NCBI GenBank assembly: GCA_016932385.1
Contig: JAFGCY010000004.1
Coordinates: 45,724-109,723 of the forward strand
Length of the DNA: 64,000 bases
Reading direction: 5' to 3'
Source of the DNA: a bacterium
GTDB taxonomy: Bacteria > 4484-113 > JAFGCY01
The notes under the pieces were generated by a model. It was not told the origin of the DNA. It did not search any database and saw only the letters and a list, made by a program, of their open reading frames with translations. Both the position numbers and the translations under genes were made by a program. Positions 1 to 8,447 of this stretch are shown here, piece after piece (positions within the stretch are counted from its first letter, which is position 1; the number at the start of each line of letters is the position of its first letter).

Positions 1-326
1 GCCAGCGGCAGCGGCAGTTGCCGCAGGTCGTGCTGTAATAGCTCCGCGGCGAAGCCCTTGCTTTGGCACATCGCCAGCATCTCCGCCGCGCCGTCCACGC
101 CGGTGACGCTGAACCCGGCGCGGGCGAACAGCTCGGAGGACAGGCCGGTGCCGATGCCCAGGTCGAGTACGCGGCCGCCGGGCGCCAGCTGCCCGTAGGC
201 CAAACCGAACAGGATCTGCGGGCCGTACCAGTCGTAATCGAGCGCTTGCCGGTCGTAGTCCGCCGCGTCCCGGCGGTGGCGCTCGATCGCGGGATCGGCG
301 GCGTTATCGTGATTATCCGTTCTCAT
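1..326 (-). CDS. SAM-dependent methyltransferase, C-terminus cut by window edge
   Basis: The frame runs leftward from ATG at 326 off the left edge, so only about the first 108 residues are present and no stop is seen. It encodes a class I SAM-binding fold: motif I reads VLDLGIGTG, followed by FSVTGVDGAAEML, where the acidic residue at the end of strand 2 would bind the SAM ribose. The N-terminal stretch (RHRRDAADYDRQALDYDWYG) is charged, as in small-molecule methyltransferases. A TATGCT hexamer lies 8 nt upstream of the ATG (340-335) with no Shine-Dalgarno, so the mRNA may be leaderless. The substrate cannot be told. Confidence 0.8.
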   Translation of the reverse strand, partial: MRTDNHDNAADPAIERHRRDAADYDRQALDYDWYGPQILFGLAYGQLAPGGRVLDLGIGTGLSSELFARAGFSVTGVDGAAEMLAMCQSKGFAAELLQHDLRQLPLPL

Positions 327-377
327 TAGCGACAAGCATAGCAGCCCGTGCCGGCACCGGCGGTGCTAGAATCAGAC

Positions 378-629
378 ATGCCGTCTAAACAACCATTGGC
401 CTCTGATCCCGTGGTTAAATTCGCCGTCAAGCGTATGTCCCTGATTATCGGCATCATCTGCCTCGTTATGGCATTGTTGACGCTGGTACCTTCGCTCCTA
501 CTGTACCACCACCTTGCCCAGCTGCCCGCGGCGCAGGCGTACACCTACCCGCATGTGCTGACATTTACCGCCGCGGCTTTGCTGGCACTGGCCGGCATCG
601 TCAATTTAGTGATGTGGAAAAGGCAATGA
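378..629 (+). CDS. Small two-helix membrane protein, unknown function
   Basis: An 83-residue protein, MPSKQPLASD onward, with two clear hydrophobic helices (about residues 20-42 and 55-77) separated by a short polar loop, ending in WKRQ. The longer ORF begins at 348, but a TAGAAT -10 hexamer at 367-372 puts transcription start next to ATG 378, five bases later, so the longer start is unlikely. It diverges from the methyltransferase at 326. I recognise no family. A role in the envelope is only inferred from hydrophobicity. Confidence 0.6.
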   Translation: MPSKQPLASDPVVKFAVKRMSLIIGIICLVMALLTLVPSLLLYHHLAQLPAAQAYTYPHVLTFTAAALLALAGIVNLVMWKRQ

Positions 630-797
630 CGAGCCAACCGGCTTGCGCCATATCAACTTTTTTCCCTAAGTACACTTCCCGCGGATTCAGCCGATGAATA
701 AATATGTGGCCGGTTTGCCGCGCGATCTGGCGGCAGGCGGGCCGGGCAGGCGAAGGCGGGCCTGCTAAGATGGAAGGCAGAATAATCAGGTGGCTTG

Positions 798-1850
798 ATG
801 GATACCAGGTTGTCAGTGGTTAAACTACGGGCGGTGCTTGCAGGCTTGCTTGGTTTGAGTCTTGCCACCGCCGGACCGGTACTGGCCATGACAACGACCA
901 GCTCGGATGAAGCGCTCTACCGCCTCGAAGCGGGCAACCAACGGTTCGCCGCCGGCATCACCCAGCACCCCAACCTGTCGCAATCGCGCCTGCGCGAGAC
1001 CGTCGAGCAGGGGCAAGAGCCCTTCGCCACCGTGCTGGCCTGCTCGGATTCGCGCGTGCCCGTCGAGCTGCTCTTCGACCAGGGCGTGGGCGACCTGTTC
1101 GTGATCCGCGTCGCCGGCAACGTCTGCGGCGTAAACGAGATCGGCTCGATCGAATACGGCGTGGAGCACTTGGGCACGCCGCTGCTGCTGGTGCTCGGGC
1201 ACGAGCACTGCGGCGCGGTGACGGCGGTGGCGACCGGCGTCGAGATGCACGGCAGCATCCCGCGCCTGATCGGCAACATCATCCCCGCCGTGACACGGGC
1301 CGAGGCCCTGACCGGCAAGCACGGCGAGGAGGTCGTGCCCGAGGCCGTCGTGGAAAACGTCTGGCAGTCGATCGGCGACCTGATCGGCGGCAGCGCGGCG
1401 GTACGCCAGCGGCTGGCCGACGGCCGGCTGAAGGTGGTCGGCGCGGTCTACGAGCTGGAAACCGGCACGGTGCGCTGGCTGGGCGAGCATCCCAGGCAAG
1501 CCCAGTTGCTGGCCGCCGGGCCGACCAGCCCCGTCCATACCCCCGAGCCAACCGTTGAACCGCCGGTGGAGCCCGTGCCGGCCACGGAGGAAAGCCACAG
1601 CACGCACGCGGCGGAAGCGGAAGCGGCGGACACGGATGCGGCCGGGGCGCACGCCGTCGACGCCGAGCAGCCGGCGGAGGAAGCCGGCGGAGGCGGGATG
1701 ACCGACGAGGAGCGGATCCAGCTGAACCGGCTGGCGATCGCCAACCAGGGCCTAAACAGCATGCTGATGATCGTGACCGGGGGGTTGTTGTTTATCGCAC
1801 TGGGCCTGGCCGCCCTCGCCTACCAGGTCTTCATGCTCAAATCGGGCTAA
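798..1850 (+). CDS. Beta-class carbonic anhydrase with signal peptide and C-terminal membrane anchor
   Basis: Interconverts CO2 and bicarbonate. Zinc ligands and the catalytic dyad are visible: CSDSR (Cys82, Asp84, Arg86) and HEHCG (His137, Cys138), with the usual GNVCG and GSIEYGVEHL segments between them. Residues 1-30 form a hydrophobic export signal (LAGLLGLSLATAGPVLA), so the enzyme should act outside the cytoplasm. After the catalytic domain ends near residue 237 there is a Pro/Glu/Ala/His-rich linker of about 65 residues, then a membrane helix at about 320-345 (SMLMIVTGGLLFIALG). The family is normally about 200-230 residues, so the 350-residue form with a tail anchor is unusual. ATG 798 is preferred over TTG 795. 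Confidence 0.9.
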   Translation: MDTRLSVVKLRAVLAGLLGLSLATAGPVLAMTTTSSDEALYRLEAGNQRFAAGITQHPNLSQSRLRETVEQGQEPFATVLACSDSRVPVELLFDQGVGDLFVIRVAGNVCGVNEIGSIEYGVEHLGTPLLLVLGHEHCGAVTAVATGVEMHGSIPRLIGNIIPAVTRAEALTGKHGEEVVPEAVVENVWQSIGDLIGGSAAVRQRLADGRLKVVGAVYELETGTVRWLGEHPRQAQLLAAGPTSPVHTPEPTVEPPVEPVPATEESHSTHAAEAEAADTDAAGAHAVDAEQPAEEAGGGGMTDEERIQLNRLAIANQGLNSMLMIVTGGLLFIALGLAALAYQVFMLKSG

Positions 1851-1864
1851 TCTCCCCGAAGGGC

Positions 1865-1893
1865 TTGGAAAATCGGCCGATTTATACTAGAAT
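1865..1893 (+). promoter_or_regulatory. Sigma70-type promoter for the methyltransferase at 1924
   Basis: TTGGAA at 1865-1870 and TAGAAT at 1888-1893 are separated by 17 bp. The predicted transcription start, near 1900, leaves a leader of about 24 nt before GTG 1924. An alternative TATACT lies at 1883-1888. Confidence 0.5.
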
Positions 1894-1923
1894 TTTTACT
1901 CAACTACCACCCAATCCAGTAGC

Positions 1924-2574
1924 GTGCAGGATAAACCCGTGTTGGACTTCGAAGAGTTAGCCGCAGCAGGCCGTGACCCTCGCATCGACTACTTCAACCG
2001 GCTCGCCGAAAACTGGGACAGCGAAGAGCCCAGCGCCGCGCTGATGGCCGCCAAGCTTGAAGCCCAACAGGATTTACTGCGATTCAGCTCCGGCCTGCGG
2101 CTTCTGGAGATCGGCTGCGGCACGGGCAAAACCACCACCTGGCTCGCCGCCAAGGTCGGCGCGCACAACGTCACGGCGGTGGATTTCGCCCCGCGGATGC
2201 TGGAAATCGCGCTGGCCAAGGGCATCGCCGCGGAGTTCCGTTGCGTGGACGTCTGCCTCCAAGTGCCCGGCCAGCAAGAGTTCGACGTGGTGTTCTGCTA
2301 TCACTGCTTCCCGCATTTCCGCGACCAGTCCGCCGCGCTTGCCAACCTGGCGGCGGCGCTCAAGCCCGCGGGCCGGCTGATCGTCATGCACACGGCGGGC
2401 CGGCGGCGGATCAACGAGTTCCACGCCGGCGTCAGCGGCCCGGTCAGCGGCGACCTGCTGCCCGCCGCCGATGAGTGGCCGGAACTGCTGGCGACGGCCG
2501 GACTGGAACTGGTCGAGCTGATCGACCGCGACGACCTGTACTTCCTGGAAGCGCGGCTGGCCGCTAGCGATTAA
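1924..2574 (+). CDS. Class I SAM-dependent methyltransferase
   Basis: A 216-residue protein with motif I LLEIGCGTGKTT (about residues 60-71), motif post-I VTAVDFAPRMLEIA and the motif IV region FDVVFCYHCFPHF, typical of UbiE/Methyltransf_11-type enzymes that methylate small molecules. It starts at GTG 1924; an in-frame GTG at 1939 is an alternative, and neither has a strong ribosome-binding site. It is not obviously related in sequence to the partial methyltransferase at the left edge. Its stop codon overlaps the stop of the convergent aldehyde dehydrogenase by 4 bp, leaving no room for a terminator. The substrate is unknown. Confidence 0.85.
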   Translation: MQDKPVLDFEELAAAGRDPRIDYFNRLAENWDSEEPSAALMAAKLEAQQDLLRFSSGLRLLEIGCGTGKTTTWLAAKVGAHNVTAVDFAPRMLEIALAKGIAAEFRCVDVCLQVPGQQEFDVVFCYHCFPHFRDQSAALANLAAALKPAGRLIVMHTAGRRRINEFHAGVSGPVSGDLLPAADEWPELLATAGLELVELIDRDDLYFLEARLAASD

Positions 2575-4016
2575 CCGGTCCCCCGCACGACCATCAGGCG
2601 CGGCTCGGTATATTCCTCGATCGCGTAGCGCACGCCCTCGCGGCCGAAGCCGCTGTCCTTGACCCCGCCGTAGGGCATGATGTCGACCCGAAACGTCGGG
2701 AAGTCGTTGACGATCAGTCCGCCGACCTCGATCTCGCGCCAGGCGTGAAGCGCCTTGTCGATGTTGGCGGTGAAGACCGCGCTTTGCAGGCCGTAGCGCG
2801 AGTTGTTGGTCAGGCGCACCGCCTCGTCCAGGTCGCGGTAGGGCTCGAGCACCGCCACCGGCCCGAAGGCCTCGCCGCAGTGCAGCTGGGTGGTGTTTTT
2901 GACGTGCTCCAGCACGTGCGGCGTATACAGCCGTTTGCGCTTCTTCGTCCCGCAGAGCTTGGTCGCGCCGGCGGCCTGCGCCTCGCCGATCCAGGCATCG
3001 AACTTCTCGTCGGCGCGGTCGTCGATCAGCGGCCCGACGGTGACCTTGTCATCCGCCGGGTCACCCGTCTTCAACCGCTTGACGGCGGCGATGAACAGCG
3101 GCACCCACTTGTCCCAGACCTTTTTATTGACCATCACGCGCTGCACGCTGATGCAGACCTGGCCGGCATAGGCGAAGGCGCCCAGCGCGGCGCGCTCGGC
3201 GGCGAACTTCAGGTCCGGAGCGTCGGGCTCGACGATCAGGCTGGCCTGCCCGCCCAACTCGAGCATCACCTGCTTCTTGTAGGCGCGGCGGCGGATGTCC
3301 CAGCCGACGGTGTCGCTGCCGGTGAAGCTGACCGCCTTGACGCGCGGGTCCTCGATCAGCGGCGCGGCGACGTGATGGGTGGTGCCGAGGAACTGCGCCG
3401 TTCCCGGCGGAAAGCCGAGGCTGTCCATTTCCTCCGCTAAAAACTCGGCGACGCGGTGGCCGGTCAGCGGGGTGGCCGAGGGCGGGCGCATCAGCACCGG
3501 GCAGCCGCAGGCCAGCGCCGGGCCGATCTTGTGCACTAAGAGGTTCAGCGGGAAGTTGAACGGCCACAGCGCGGTGGCCGGTCCGCGCGGCACGCGCCTC
3601 ACGAAACCCTGGTAGGTCTCGGTGCCCGGCTGGACGTCGAGCGGCAGGTACTCGCCGCCGATCCGCCGCGCCTCCTCGGCCGCTAGCAAAAGCGTCTCCA
3701 GGCTGCGGGCGATCTCGCCGCGGGCCAGCGTGATCGGCTTGCCGGCCTCGCGGCTGAGCAACCGCGCGAACTTCTCCCGGTCCGCGGCGATGCGCTCACG
3801 CACGTTCAGAATCAGCGCGGCGCGCTTGAAGGCGGGCATCGTGCGCGTCGTGTGGAAGGCCTTCTCGGCGGCGTTAAGCGCGTGTTCCACCTGCTCGGCG
3901 GTGGCCAGCCCGAGCCCCCCCAGCTCCTCGTCGGTGTAGGGATCGGTCACGGGCAGCACATCGCGGCCCTTGACCCACTTGCCGTCAATCAAATTATGCT
4001 TAGCTCGTTTCGCCAT
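2571..4016 (-). CDS. NAD(P)+-dependent aldehyde dehydrogenase
   Basis: Oxidises an aldehyde to a carboxylate. The 481-residue length fits the ALDH superfamily. Conserved features are WPFNFPLN with the oxyanion Asn154, FTGSDTVG in the cofactor fold, general base Glu253 in MLELGG, nucleophile Cys288 in GQVCISVQ, and EAFGPVAVLEP. The Cys context and MPYGGVKDSGFGREG near the C-terminus resemble glyceraldehyde-3-phosphate or succinate-semialdehyde type enzymes, but the substrate is not determinable. The ORF extends upstream to 4064, but a TACACT hexamer at 4029-4024 lies 7 nt before ATG 4016, which marks 4016 as the probable leaderless start. Confidence 0.92.
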   Translation of the reverse strand: MAKRAKHNLIDGKWVKGRDVLPVTDPYTDEELGGLGLATAEQVEHALNAAEKAFHTTRTMPAFKRAALILNVRERIAADREKFARLLSREAGKPITLARGEIARSLETLLLAAEEARRIGGEYLPLDVQPGTETYQGFVRRVPRGPATALWPFNFPLNLLVHKIGPALACGCPVLMRPPSATPLTGHRVAEFLAEEMDSLGFPPGTAQFLGTTHHVAAPLIEDPRVKAVSFTGSDTVGWDIRRRAYKKQVMLELGGQASLIVEPDAPDLKFAAERAALGAFAYAGQVCISVQRVMVNKKVWDKWVPLFIAAVKRLKTGDPADDKVTVGPLIDDRADEKFDAWIGEAQAAGATKLCGTKKRKRLYTPHVLEHVKNTTQLHCGEAFGPVAVLEPYRDLDEAVRLTNNSRYGLQSAVFTANIDKALHAWREIEVGGLIVNDFPTFRVDIMPYGGVKDSGFGREGVRYAIEEYTEPRLMVVRGTG

Positions 4017-4168
4017 AGTACTTAGTGTACAGCTTGAAACTATAGCGCCCGAAAGACGCTCCAATTAACATCGCAAAACACCGGTTTTGCGGGAATTTGA
4101 AACAAGGCGCAGACGGGTGTTTTAGAATGGAGACCAGGACGATTGCCCAACAAGGAGTAGCCAGAGGC

Positions 4169-4729
4169 GTGGAGCGCTCGGATGAGCTGACGCTGTGCCG
4201 CCGGATCGCCAATGGCGAGCGGCATTTGTTCGCGCAGATCATCGATGCCTACTCCGGCCTGGTCGCCGGCGCGATCGCCAGCCAGGGAGTCGAATCCGCC
4301 GATGTCGAGGACCTGGCCCAGGTGGCGCTGGTCAACGCCTACAAGGGAATCGCGGGGTTCCGCGGCGAGGCCAAGCTGTCGAGCTGGATCTACCGCATCG
4401 CGCTCAACGTGGCCCGCGGGCATTTGAAGCGCCAGGCAGCCAAGCCGCTGACCGCCAGCGTCGAGGAAGCGCTGGAGAGCGGCCGCCAGCCGGTCGACGC
4501 ACGCGATACGGCGGACCAAAGCACGATCCGCAACCGCGCACTGGCCCAGGCGATGAACCGGCTGCCCGCCAGGCAGCGCACCTGCCTGGGGCTGTATTAC
4601 TTCGAGGAACTGAGTTACGAGGAGATCGCCGAGGCGATGTCCTTGAATCTGAACACCGTCCGGACGTTGATCCGGCGGGGCAAGCAACGGCTGGCGGAGA
4701 TCCTCGATCCCCGCGCGCTGGAGGACTGA
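4169..4729 (+). CDS. ECF-type RNA polymerase sigma factor
   Basis: Directs RNA polymerase to a stress or envelope regulon. Region 2 is seen as LFAQIIDAYSGLVAGAI through DVEDLAQVALVNAY and LSSWIYRIALNVARG. Region 4 carries the helix-turn-helix LSYEEIAEAMSLNLNTVRTL. No region 3 is present, which defines the ECF class. GTG 4169 is chosen because AAGGAG lies upstream and it gives 186 residues, normal for the family. A TAGAAT hexamer (4123-4128) overlaps the in-frame ATG at 4127, so the longer ORF from 4097 would start upstream of its own transcript. The next gene is a small membrane protein, as expected for a sigma/anti-sigma pair. Confidence 0.88.
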   Translation: MERSDELTLCRRIANGERHLFAQIIDAYSGLVAGAIASQGVESADVEDLAQVALVNAYKGIAGFRGEAKLSSWIYRIALNVARGHLKRQAAKPLTASVEEALESGRQPVDARDTADQSTIRNRALAQAMNRLPARQRTCLGLYYFEELSYEEIAEAMSLNLNTVRTLIRRGKQRLAEILDPRALED

Positions 4730-4759
4730 CGAAAAGCGGGTATCTTGAAGGACACGGAG

Positions 4760-5176
4760 ATGGACGAGAAGAGGTTAAACAAAGTGGAAGAGCTGCTGAG
4801 GGCGGAACAAGGCGTCGAGCTCTCGGCGGACTTCAAGCAAAACGTGATGGCGGAGATCAACCGCCTGCCGGAGCCCGAGCTGCTCACGCCGCGCCGCACT
4901 TGGCGCGACGCGATCTACGCACTGAAGCTGCTGACCAGCGGCGAGAAAGTGGCGTTGGGCCTGATCCTCGCCGCCGTGGTGACGGTCCTGTGGCCGGGCG
5001 CGTCGGAACTGCTCGCCGCCGCCGAGTGGGAACTGGCCGACCTGACCCTGTCGCTGTCGTTCGGCGAGACCGCCGTCAGCGCCAGCCTGGCCAGCGTGAT
5101 GACCATCGGCGCCGGCGCGCTGTTCATGACCGGCGTGGGCGCGTATGCGGCCAGGAACAACCTGATCGGCGCCTAA
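4760..5176 (+). CDS. Putative membrane anti-sigma factor
   Basis: A 138-residue protein starting 30 bp after the sigma gene with a GGAG-type ribosome-binding site. Residues 1-45 are hydrophilic and helical (VEELLRAEQGVELSADFKQNVMAEI), resembling the cytoplasmic sigma-binding segment of anti-sigma factors. Two hydrophobic helices follow, at about residues 65-85 (VALGLILAAVVTVLW) and 110-132 (LASVMTIGAGALFMTG). No zinc-binding HxxxCxxC motif is visible, so it is not a ZAS-type anti-sigma. The assignment rests on position and topology, not on sequence family. Confidence 0.55.
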   Translation: MDEKRLNKVEELLRAEQGVELSADFKQNVMAEINRLPEPELLTPRRTWRDAIYALKLLTSGEKVALGLILAAVVTVLWPGASELLAAAEWELADLTLSLSFGETAVSASLASVMTIGAGALFMTGVGAYAARNNLIGA

Positions 5177-5497
5177 GCTAGGACCACGAATCTGCCAAGA
5201 CGAGCAACCAGCTGTGTTGGGCTGGTTAAAGGTGAAAGGTTAAAGGGGGCGAGAACTATCAAGCTAATTCGGAACTGATTTCCCGCCCGTGCTGTATTCA
5301 TAGCTCGGGGAAAAGCGGTTCTATCCACCACTTTTCCATTCCTCTCTTTTCCCTCCCTTTCACCTTTCCCCGTTAACCTTTAACCTCTTCCCATCAGCGG
5401 CCACAACAGCCCGTACTAGCGCTGTCATGGAGACAATCACCACAAGCCGCCGCCAGCTTCTGTTACACTCATCCCAGATGCACCGACGGGGACGAGC
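5177..5497. other. Intergenic region with long purine/pyrimidine inverted repeat
   Basis: A 321-bp gap. It contains the imperfect inverted repeat listed separately (5224-5384) and, near its end, a TTACACT sequence at about 5463-5469 that could be the -10 of the propeller gene at 5498. I see no ORF or RNA gene in it. Confidence 0.5.
5224..5384. repeat. Imperfect inverted repeat built from purine heptamers
   Basis: The left arm (5224-5249) is GGTTAAA-GGTGAAA-GGTTAAA-GGGGG. The right arm (about 5354-5384) is the pyrimidine counterpart, containing TTTCACC, TTTCCCC and two TTAACC units. The arms enclose about 100 bp. Similar arrangements occur at 11651-11718 and 41679-41776, all intergenic. Confidence 0.6.
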
Positions 5498-6634
5498 ATG
5501 AAGAAGTGGCAGAAGATCGGCCTGGCCTGCGCGGTGCTGTTCGTGATCTACCTCGCAGCGATCGCCGCGCTGGTCTGGCACCACTACAGCCTGCAATTCG
5601 CGCACATCCGCTGGAAGCTGGACCCGATCCTGGCCTACGGCGCGAGCCTGCAGCACGACCAGCCCGCCGTCGACGCCCAGGGCCACGTCTACCTCTGCCT
5701 GCGCGGCGAGGCGGTCTGCCTGAACCCCGACGGCGGCGAGCGTTGGCGCTCGCCGTACCTGCTGAACTACGCCAACGTCTGCCACGAGGTCACACCGGAC
5801 GGCAGGCTGGCGCTGTGCGAAACGCTCGCGGACAACAGCGGCTCCACCACCCGCTATCACGGCGTGGTCACGGTGATCTCCAGCCGCGGCCAGCGCCTTT
5901 GGCAGCAGCCGGTGGAATACAAGGGCGACATGCGCGGCAACAACGTGTCCGGGCAGTACGTGTTCGTGATGGACGAGCAGACGCTCTACGCCTTCTCGCT
6001 CACGGACGGCACGCTGGCCTGGGAGCTGGCGATACCGGCCACGGACAACAACATGTGGCCCCAGGTCGACCGGGCGGGCAACCTCTATTACGCCACCGCC
6101 CAGTCCGAGCTGGTGATGGTCAGCCCGGCGGGCGAAGAAATGTGGCGCCGGGCGCTGCCCGGCTGCGCGACCTACCTGCCGACGCCCACAGACCTGGGGC
6201 TCGTCTACGTCATCGACTCCGCCAACAACCTGAGCGCCGTCAGCAGCGAGGACGGGCGGCTGGTCTGGCAGCTGCCCCTGCCCAGCATCAACTACGGCAC
6301 GAAGTACTACTACTACGGCCAGACCCAGGCCGTCGCCAACGCGGCCGGCCAGGTCTGCGTGGTCGGGCTGGGCGGCGGACTGATGCTGTTCGACCCGCGG
6401 GGGCAGCAGCTGTACCAGTACGACCGGCTCAACTGGGTCGGCATGGTGCCGGCGCTCAGCAGCTCCGGTGTCGCCTACCTCCAGGACAACAAGCACGGCC
6501 TGCTGGCGATCGGGCCGGACGGCCAGGTCCGCTGGCGCAACCCGACGCTGGCGTCGAGCCAGGCCCAGCCTCAGCTCGCGGGCGGCAACCTGTACGTCAT
6601 GCACGACGGTGTGCTCTACGCGCTGGAACCTTAG
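5498..6634 (+). CDS. Membrane-anchored PQQ-like beta-propeller protein
   Basis: A 378-residue protein with one N-terminal membrane helix (residues 7-27, IGLACAVLFVIYLAAIAAL) and the rest outside. The body consists of about seven repeats with the PQQ/outer-membrane-assembly signature: D-G/A-x-G-x-x-Y/V followed by A/L-x-P-D/A-G-x-x-x-W-R. Examples are CLNPDGGERWRS, MVSPAGEEMWRR, AVSSEDGRLVWQ and AIGPDGQVRWRN. These repeats build a propeller, as in BamB-like proteins. PQQ binding itself is not implied. The start has only a weak GGGGA ribosome-binding site. A second protein of this type lies at 24938-26458. Confidence 0.75.
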   Translation: MKKWQKIGLACAVLFVIYLAAIAALVWHHYSLQFAHIRWKLDPILAYGASLQHDQPAVDAQGHVYLCLRGEAVCLNPDGGERWRSPYLLNYANVCHEVTPDGRLALCETLADNSGSTTRYHGVVTVISSRGQRLWQQPVEYKGDMRGNNVSGQYVFVMDEQTLYAFSLTDGTLAWELAIPATDNNMWPQVDRAGNLYYATAQSELVMVSPAGEEMWRRALPGCATYLPTPTDLGLVYVIDSANNLSAVSSEDGRLVWQLPLPSINYGTKYYYYGQTQAVANAAGQVCVVGLGGGLMLFDPRGQQLYQYDRLNWVGMVPALSSSGVAYLQDNKHGLLAIGPDGQVRWRNPTLASSQAQPQLAGGNLYVMHDGVLYALEP

Positions 6635-6669
6635 GCCAAAGCCCGCGATGAAGCGATAAAATTAAAGCA

Positions 6670-7650
6670 ATGTACGGATTCGAAGAACACATCGCCGCTA
6701 ATAAGACGAAGACCTTCTTCGTAGCGCTGGCTTTCATCGCCTTGATGGCCGTCCTCGGCTGGGCGGCGGGCTATCTCTTGGTCGGCGGGATCAGCGAGGG
6801 GGCGACCACGCCAGAGGAGATCGCCCAGGAAGCGGCCGCCCAGACCATCCTCGGCGGGTTCATCAGCGGGATTTTCGTGATTCTCGCGCTGATCGGCACG
6901 GGCGTCAGCTACTGGTTCTCCGACCAGATCATTTCGAAGATGGTCAACGCGCGCCCGGCCAACCCCGGCGTCTACATCGAGAAGTACTTCATCGACACCG
7001 TCGAGGGCCTGGTGCTGGCCTGCGGCCTGCCCGCGATCCCCAAGGCCTACATCATCGACAGCCCGGCCCTGAACGCCTTCGCCACCGGCCGCGATCCCCA
7101 GCACAGCCTGATCGCCGTAACCACCGGCCTGCTGGAGCAGCTCGACCGCCAAGAGCTGGAGGGCGTGATCGCCCACGAGATGAGCCATATCTACAACCGC
7201 GACATCCTGCTGATGGGCGTGGCGGCGGTACTGGTCGGCGGTATCTCGATGTTCAGCCACTTCATGCTGCGCCTGCTGTTCTGGGGCGGGGGCGGCGACC
7301 GCCGTGACAGCAAGGGCGGCGGCTGCGGCGTGATTGGGCTGGTCGTGGCGCTGGTGTTTCTGATCCTCGCGCCGATCTTCGCCAACCTCTTGAACATGCT
7401 GCTCAGCCGCAAACGCGAGTTTCTGGCCGACGCCACGGCGGTGCAGTTGACGCGCAACCCCGAGGGGCTGATGAGCGCGCTGAACAAGATCAGCAATAGC
7501 CCCGAGAAAATGCCGTTCGTCGAGAAGGAGCTGTCCGCGCTGTTCATCGACCACCCGCAGAAGCACAAGCCCACGCGCGGGTTCTGGGCCAACGCGCTGT
7601 CCACCCACCCGCCGGTGGAGGACCGCGTCCAGGCGCTGAAATATATGTGA
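6670..7650 (+). CDS. HtpX/M48-family membrane zinc metalloprotease
   Basis: A 326-residue integral membrane protease, likely involved in membrane protein quality control. The zinc-binding motif HEMSH is at residues 169-173, with the third ligand probably in FLADATAVQLT. Membrane helices are at about residues 15-38 and 60-82 and, after the active site, at about 183-205 and 222-245. The upstream segment ACGLPAIPKAYIIDSPALNAFATG is typical of M48B proteins. TAAAAT at 6657-6662 lies 7 nt before ATG with no Shine-Dalgarno, so it is probably leaderless. A Gly/Asp/Arg-rich loop (GGGGDRRDSKGGGCG) lies between the second pair of helices. Confidence 0.88.
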   Translation: MYGFEEHIAANKTKTFFVALAFIALMAVLGWAAGYLLVGGISEGATTPEEIAQEAAAQTILGGFISGIFVILALIGTGVSYWFSDQIISKMVNARPANPGVYIEKYFIDTVEGLVLACGLPAIPKAYIIDSPALNAFATGRDPQHSLIAVTTGLLEQLDRQELEGVIAHEMSHIYNRDILLMGVAAVLVGGISMFSHFMLRLLFWGGGGDRRDSKGGGCGVIGLVVALVFLILAPIFANLLNMLLSRKREFLADATAVQLTRNPEGLMSALNKISNSPEKMPFVEKELSALFIDHPQKHKPTRGFWANALSTHPPVEDRVQALKYM

Positions 7651-7652
7651 TC

Positions 7653-7680
7653 AGCGTAAGCGGTAAGCGTAAGCCGTAAG
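7653..7680. repeat. Short GTAAGC-type tandem repeat
   Basis: Four degenerate copies of a 6-7 bp unit: GCGTAAG, CGGTAAG, CGTAAGC, CGTAAG. They lie immediately after the HtpX-like stop codon. The function is unknown; it may belong to the same class of short-unit intergenic repeats as the purine heptamers at 5224. Confidence 0.5.
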
Positions 7681-7740
7681 AAACGTAGTCCCGCCGATGG
7701 CGGGACTTTGCACCCTGTGTTGATCATGGCTCAGCTGTAG

Positions 7741-7760
7741 GGGCGGCACTTGTGCCGCCC
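7741..7760. repeat. REP-like palindrome
   Basis: A perfect 9-bp dyad GGGCGGCAC-TT-GTGCCGCCC. Its 9+2+9 geometry matches the REP palindromes around the second RAYT at 40.8-41.7 kb, but the sequence differs. Confidence 0.6.
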
Positions 7761-7777
7761 GTTTAGGCCAAAGTGGG

Positions 7778-7802
7778 GAGCGCGGGCGCCCTCGCCCGCA
7801 TG
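7778..7802. repeat. Left member of an inverted pair flanking the RAYT gene (REP-like)
   Basis: A 25-bp segment containing the hairpin GCGGGCG-CCCT-CGCCCGC. Its reverse complement recurs at 8448-8472 with two mismatches, on the other side of the transposase gene. This is expected for REP sequences paired around a RAYT. Confidence 0.7.
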
Positions 7803-7829
7803 CTGAGATCAGCTAGTGATGGGCGGCAG

Positions 7830-8429
7830 CTATTTCGTTTCTCCAAAGACTAAGCGCCTGTAGCTTGAATACTCCCAGCTATCGGCGCGTGAGACCAGTC
7901 CGGCTTTGACCGGGTTGTTGTGAATGTACTCGATGGCTGAATGCAGGTGGTCGTCGTCCCGGATCATGCGATCGAAGTAATCAGGTTGCCAAAACCGGCC
8001 TTTGCGACCGAGAAACTTGTTGGCCCGATGTGCCGTAAAAGACTTCCAGCCATGGACGATCTTCGCCAGCGGCCAGCCTTCGCACTGTGAGGCAACAACG
8101 TGTACATGGTTCGGCATGATAACCCAGGCCAATAAGATGTATTTCTCATTGTCGGATCGCAGCAAGGTTGCTTGCATGGCATCGGCGATCTCCGGCAAGC
8201 GCAGATTGCACTCGCCATTGCCGTTGTCCAGGTATTCCTCAATTGAGTTAAGGTAATCGGGATCGGTTGTCGATTTCGATTGCGCTTTCAGCTTGGCCAG
8301 TACTTCATTTGGTAATGAATCGAACAGGCGAAACGTGATCATGTGTGTCAGCCCTGGCTGATCCAGATGAGGCAGGTAACCGCGAGTATAGAAATCCTTG
8401 TGCTTGCGTGAGTTATCTATGTCAGTCAC
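7830..8429 (-). CDS. REP-associated tyrosine transposase (RAYT, Y1/IS200-like)
   Basis: A 199-residue single-domain HUH endonuclease of the Y1 transposase superfamily. The metal-binding HUH motif is in WVIMPNHVHVVAS, and the catalytic tyrosine is most likely in SAIEYIHNNPVKAG, a hallmark of RAYT proteins, which nick and mobilise REP hairpins. The family usually starts with a YRRGYLPHL-like segment, here DFYTRGYLPHL. The start is GTG 8429. A perfect TATAAT (8443-8438) is 8 nt upstream, suggesting a leaderless message. REP-like hairpins flank the gene on both sides (7741-7802 and 8448-8472). The gene appears intact. Confidence 0.9.
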   Translation of the reverse strand: MTDIDNSRKHKDFYTRGYLPHLDQPGLTHMITFRLFDSLPNEVLAKLKAQSKSTTDPDYLNSIEEYLDNGNGECNLRLPEIADAMQATLLRSDNEKYILLAWVIMPNHVHVVASQCEGWPLAKIVHGWKSFTAHRANKFLGRKGRFWQPDYFDRMIRDDDHLHSAIEYIHNNPVKAGLVSRADSWEYSSYRRLVFGETK

Positions 8430-8447
8430 TGATTGAGATTATAACTA

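Noticed and set aside
4097..4168. Longer N-terminus for the ECF sigma factor
   Set aside because: The extra codons lie over or upstream of the TAGAAT hexamer, and the shorter GTG start has AAGGAG and gives a normal family length.
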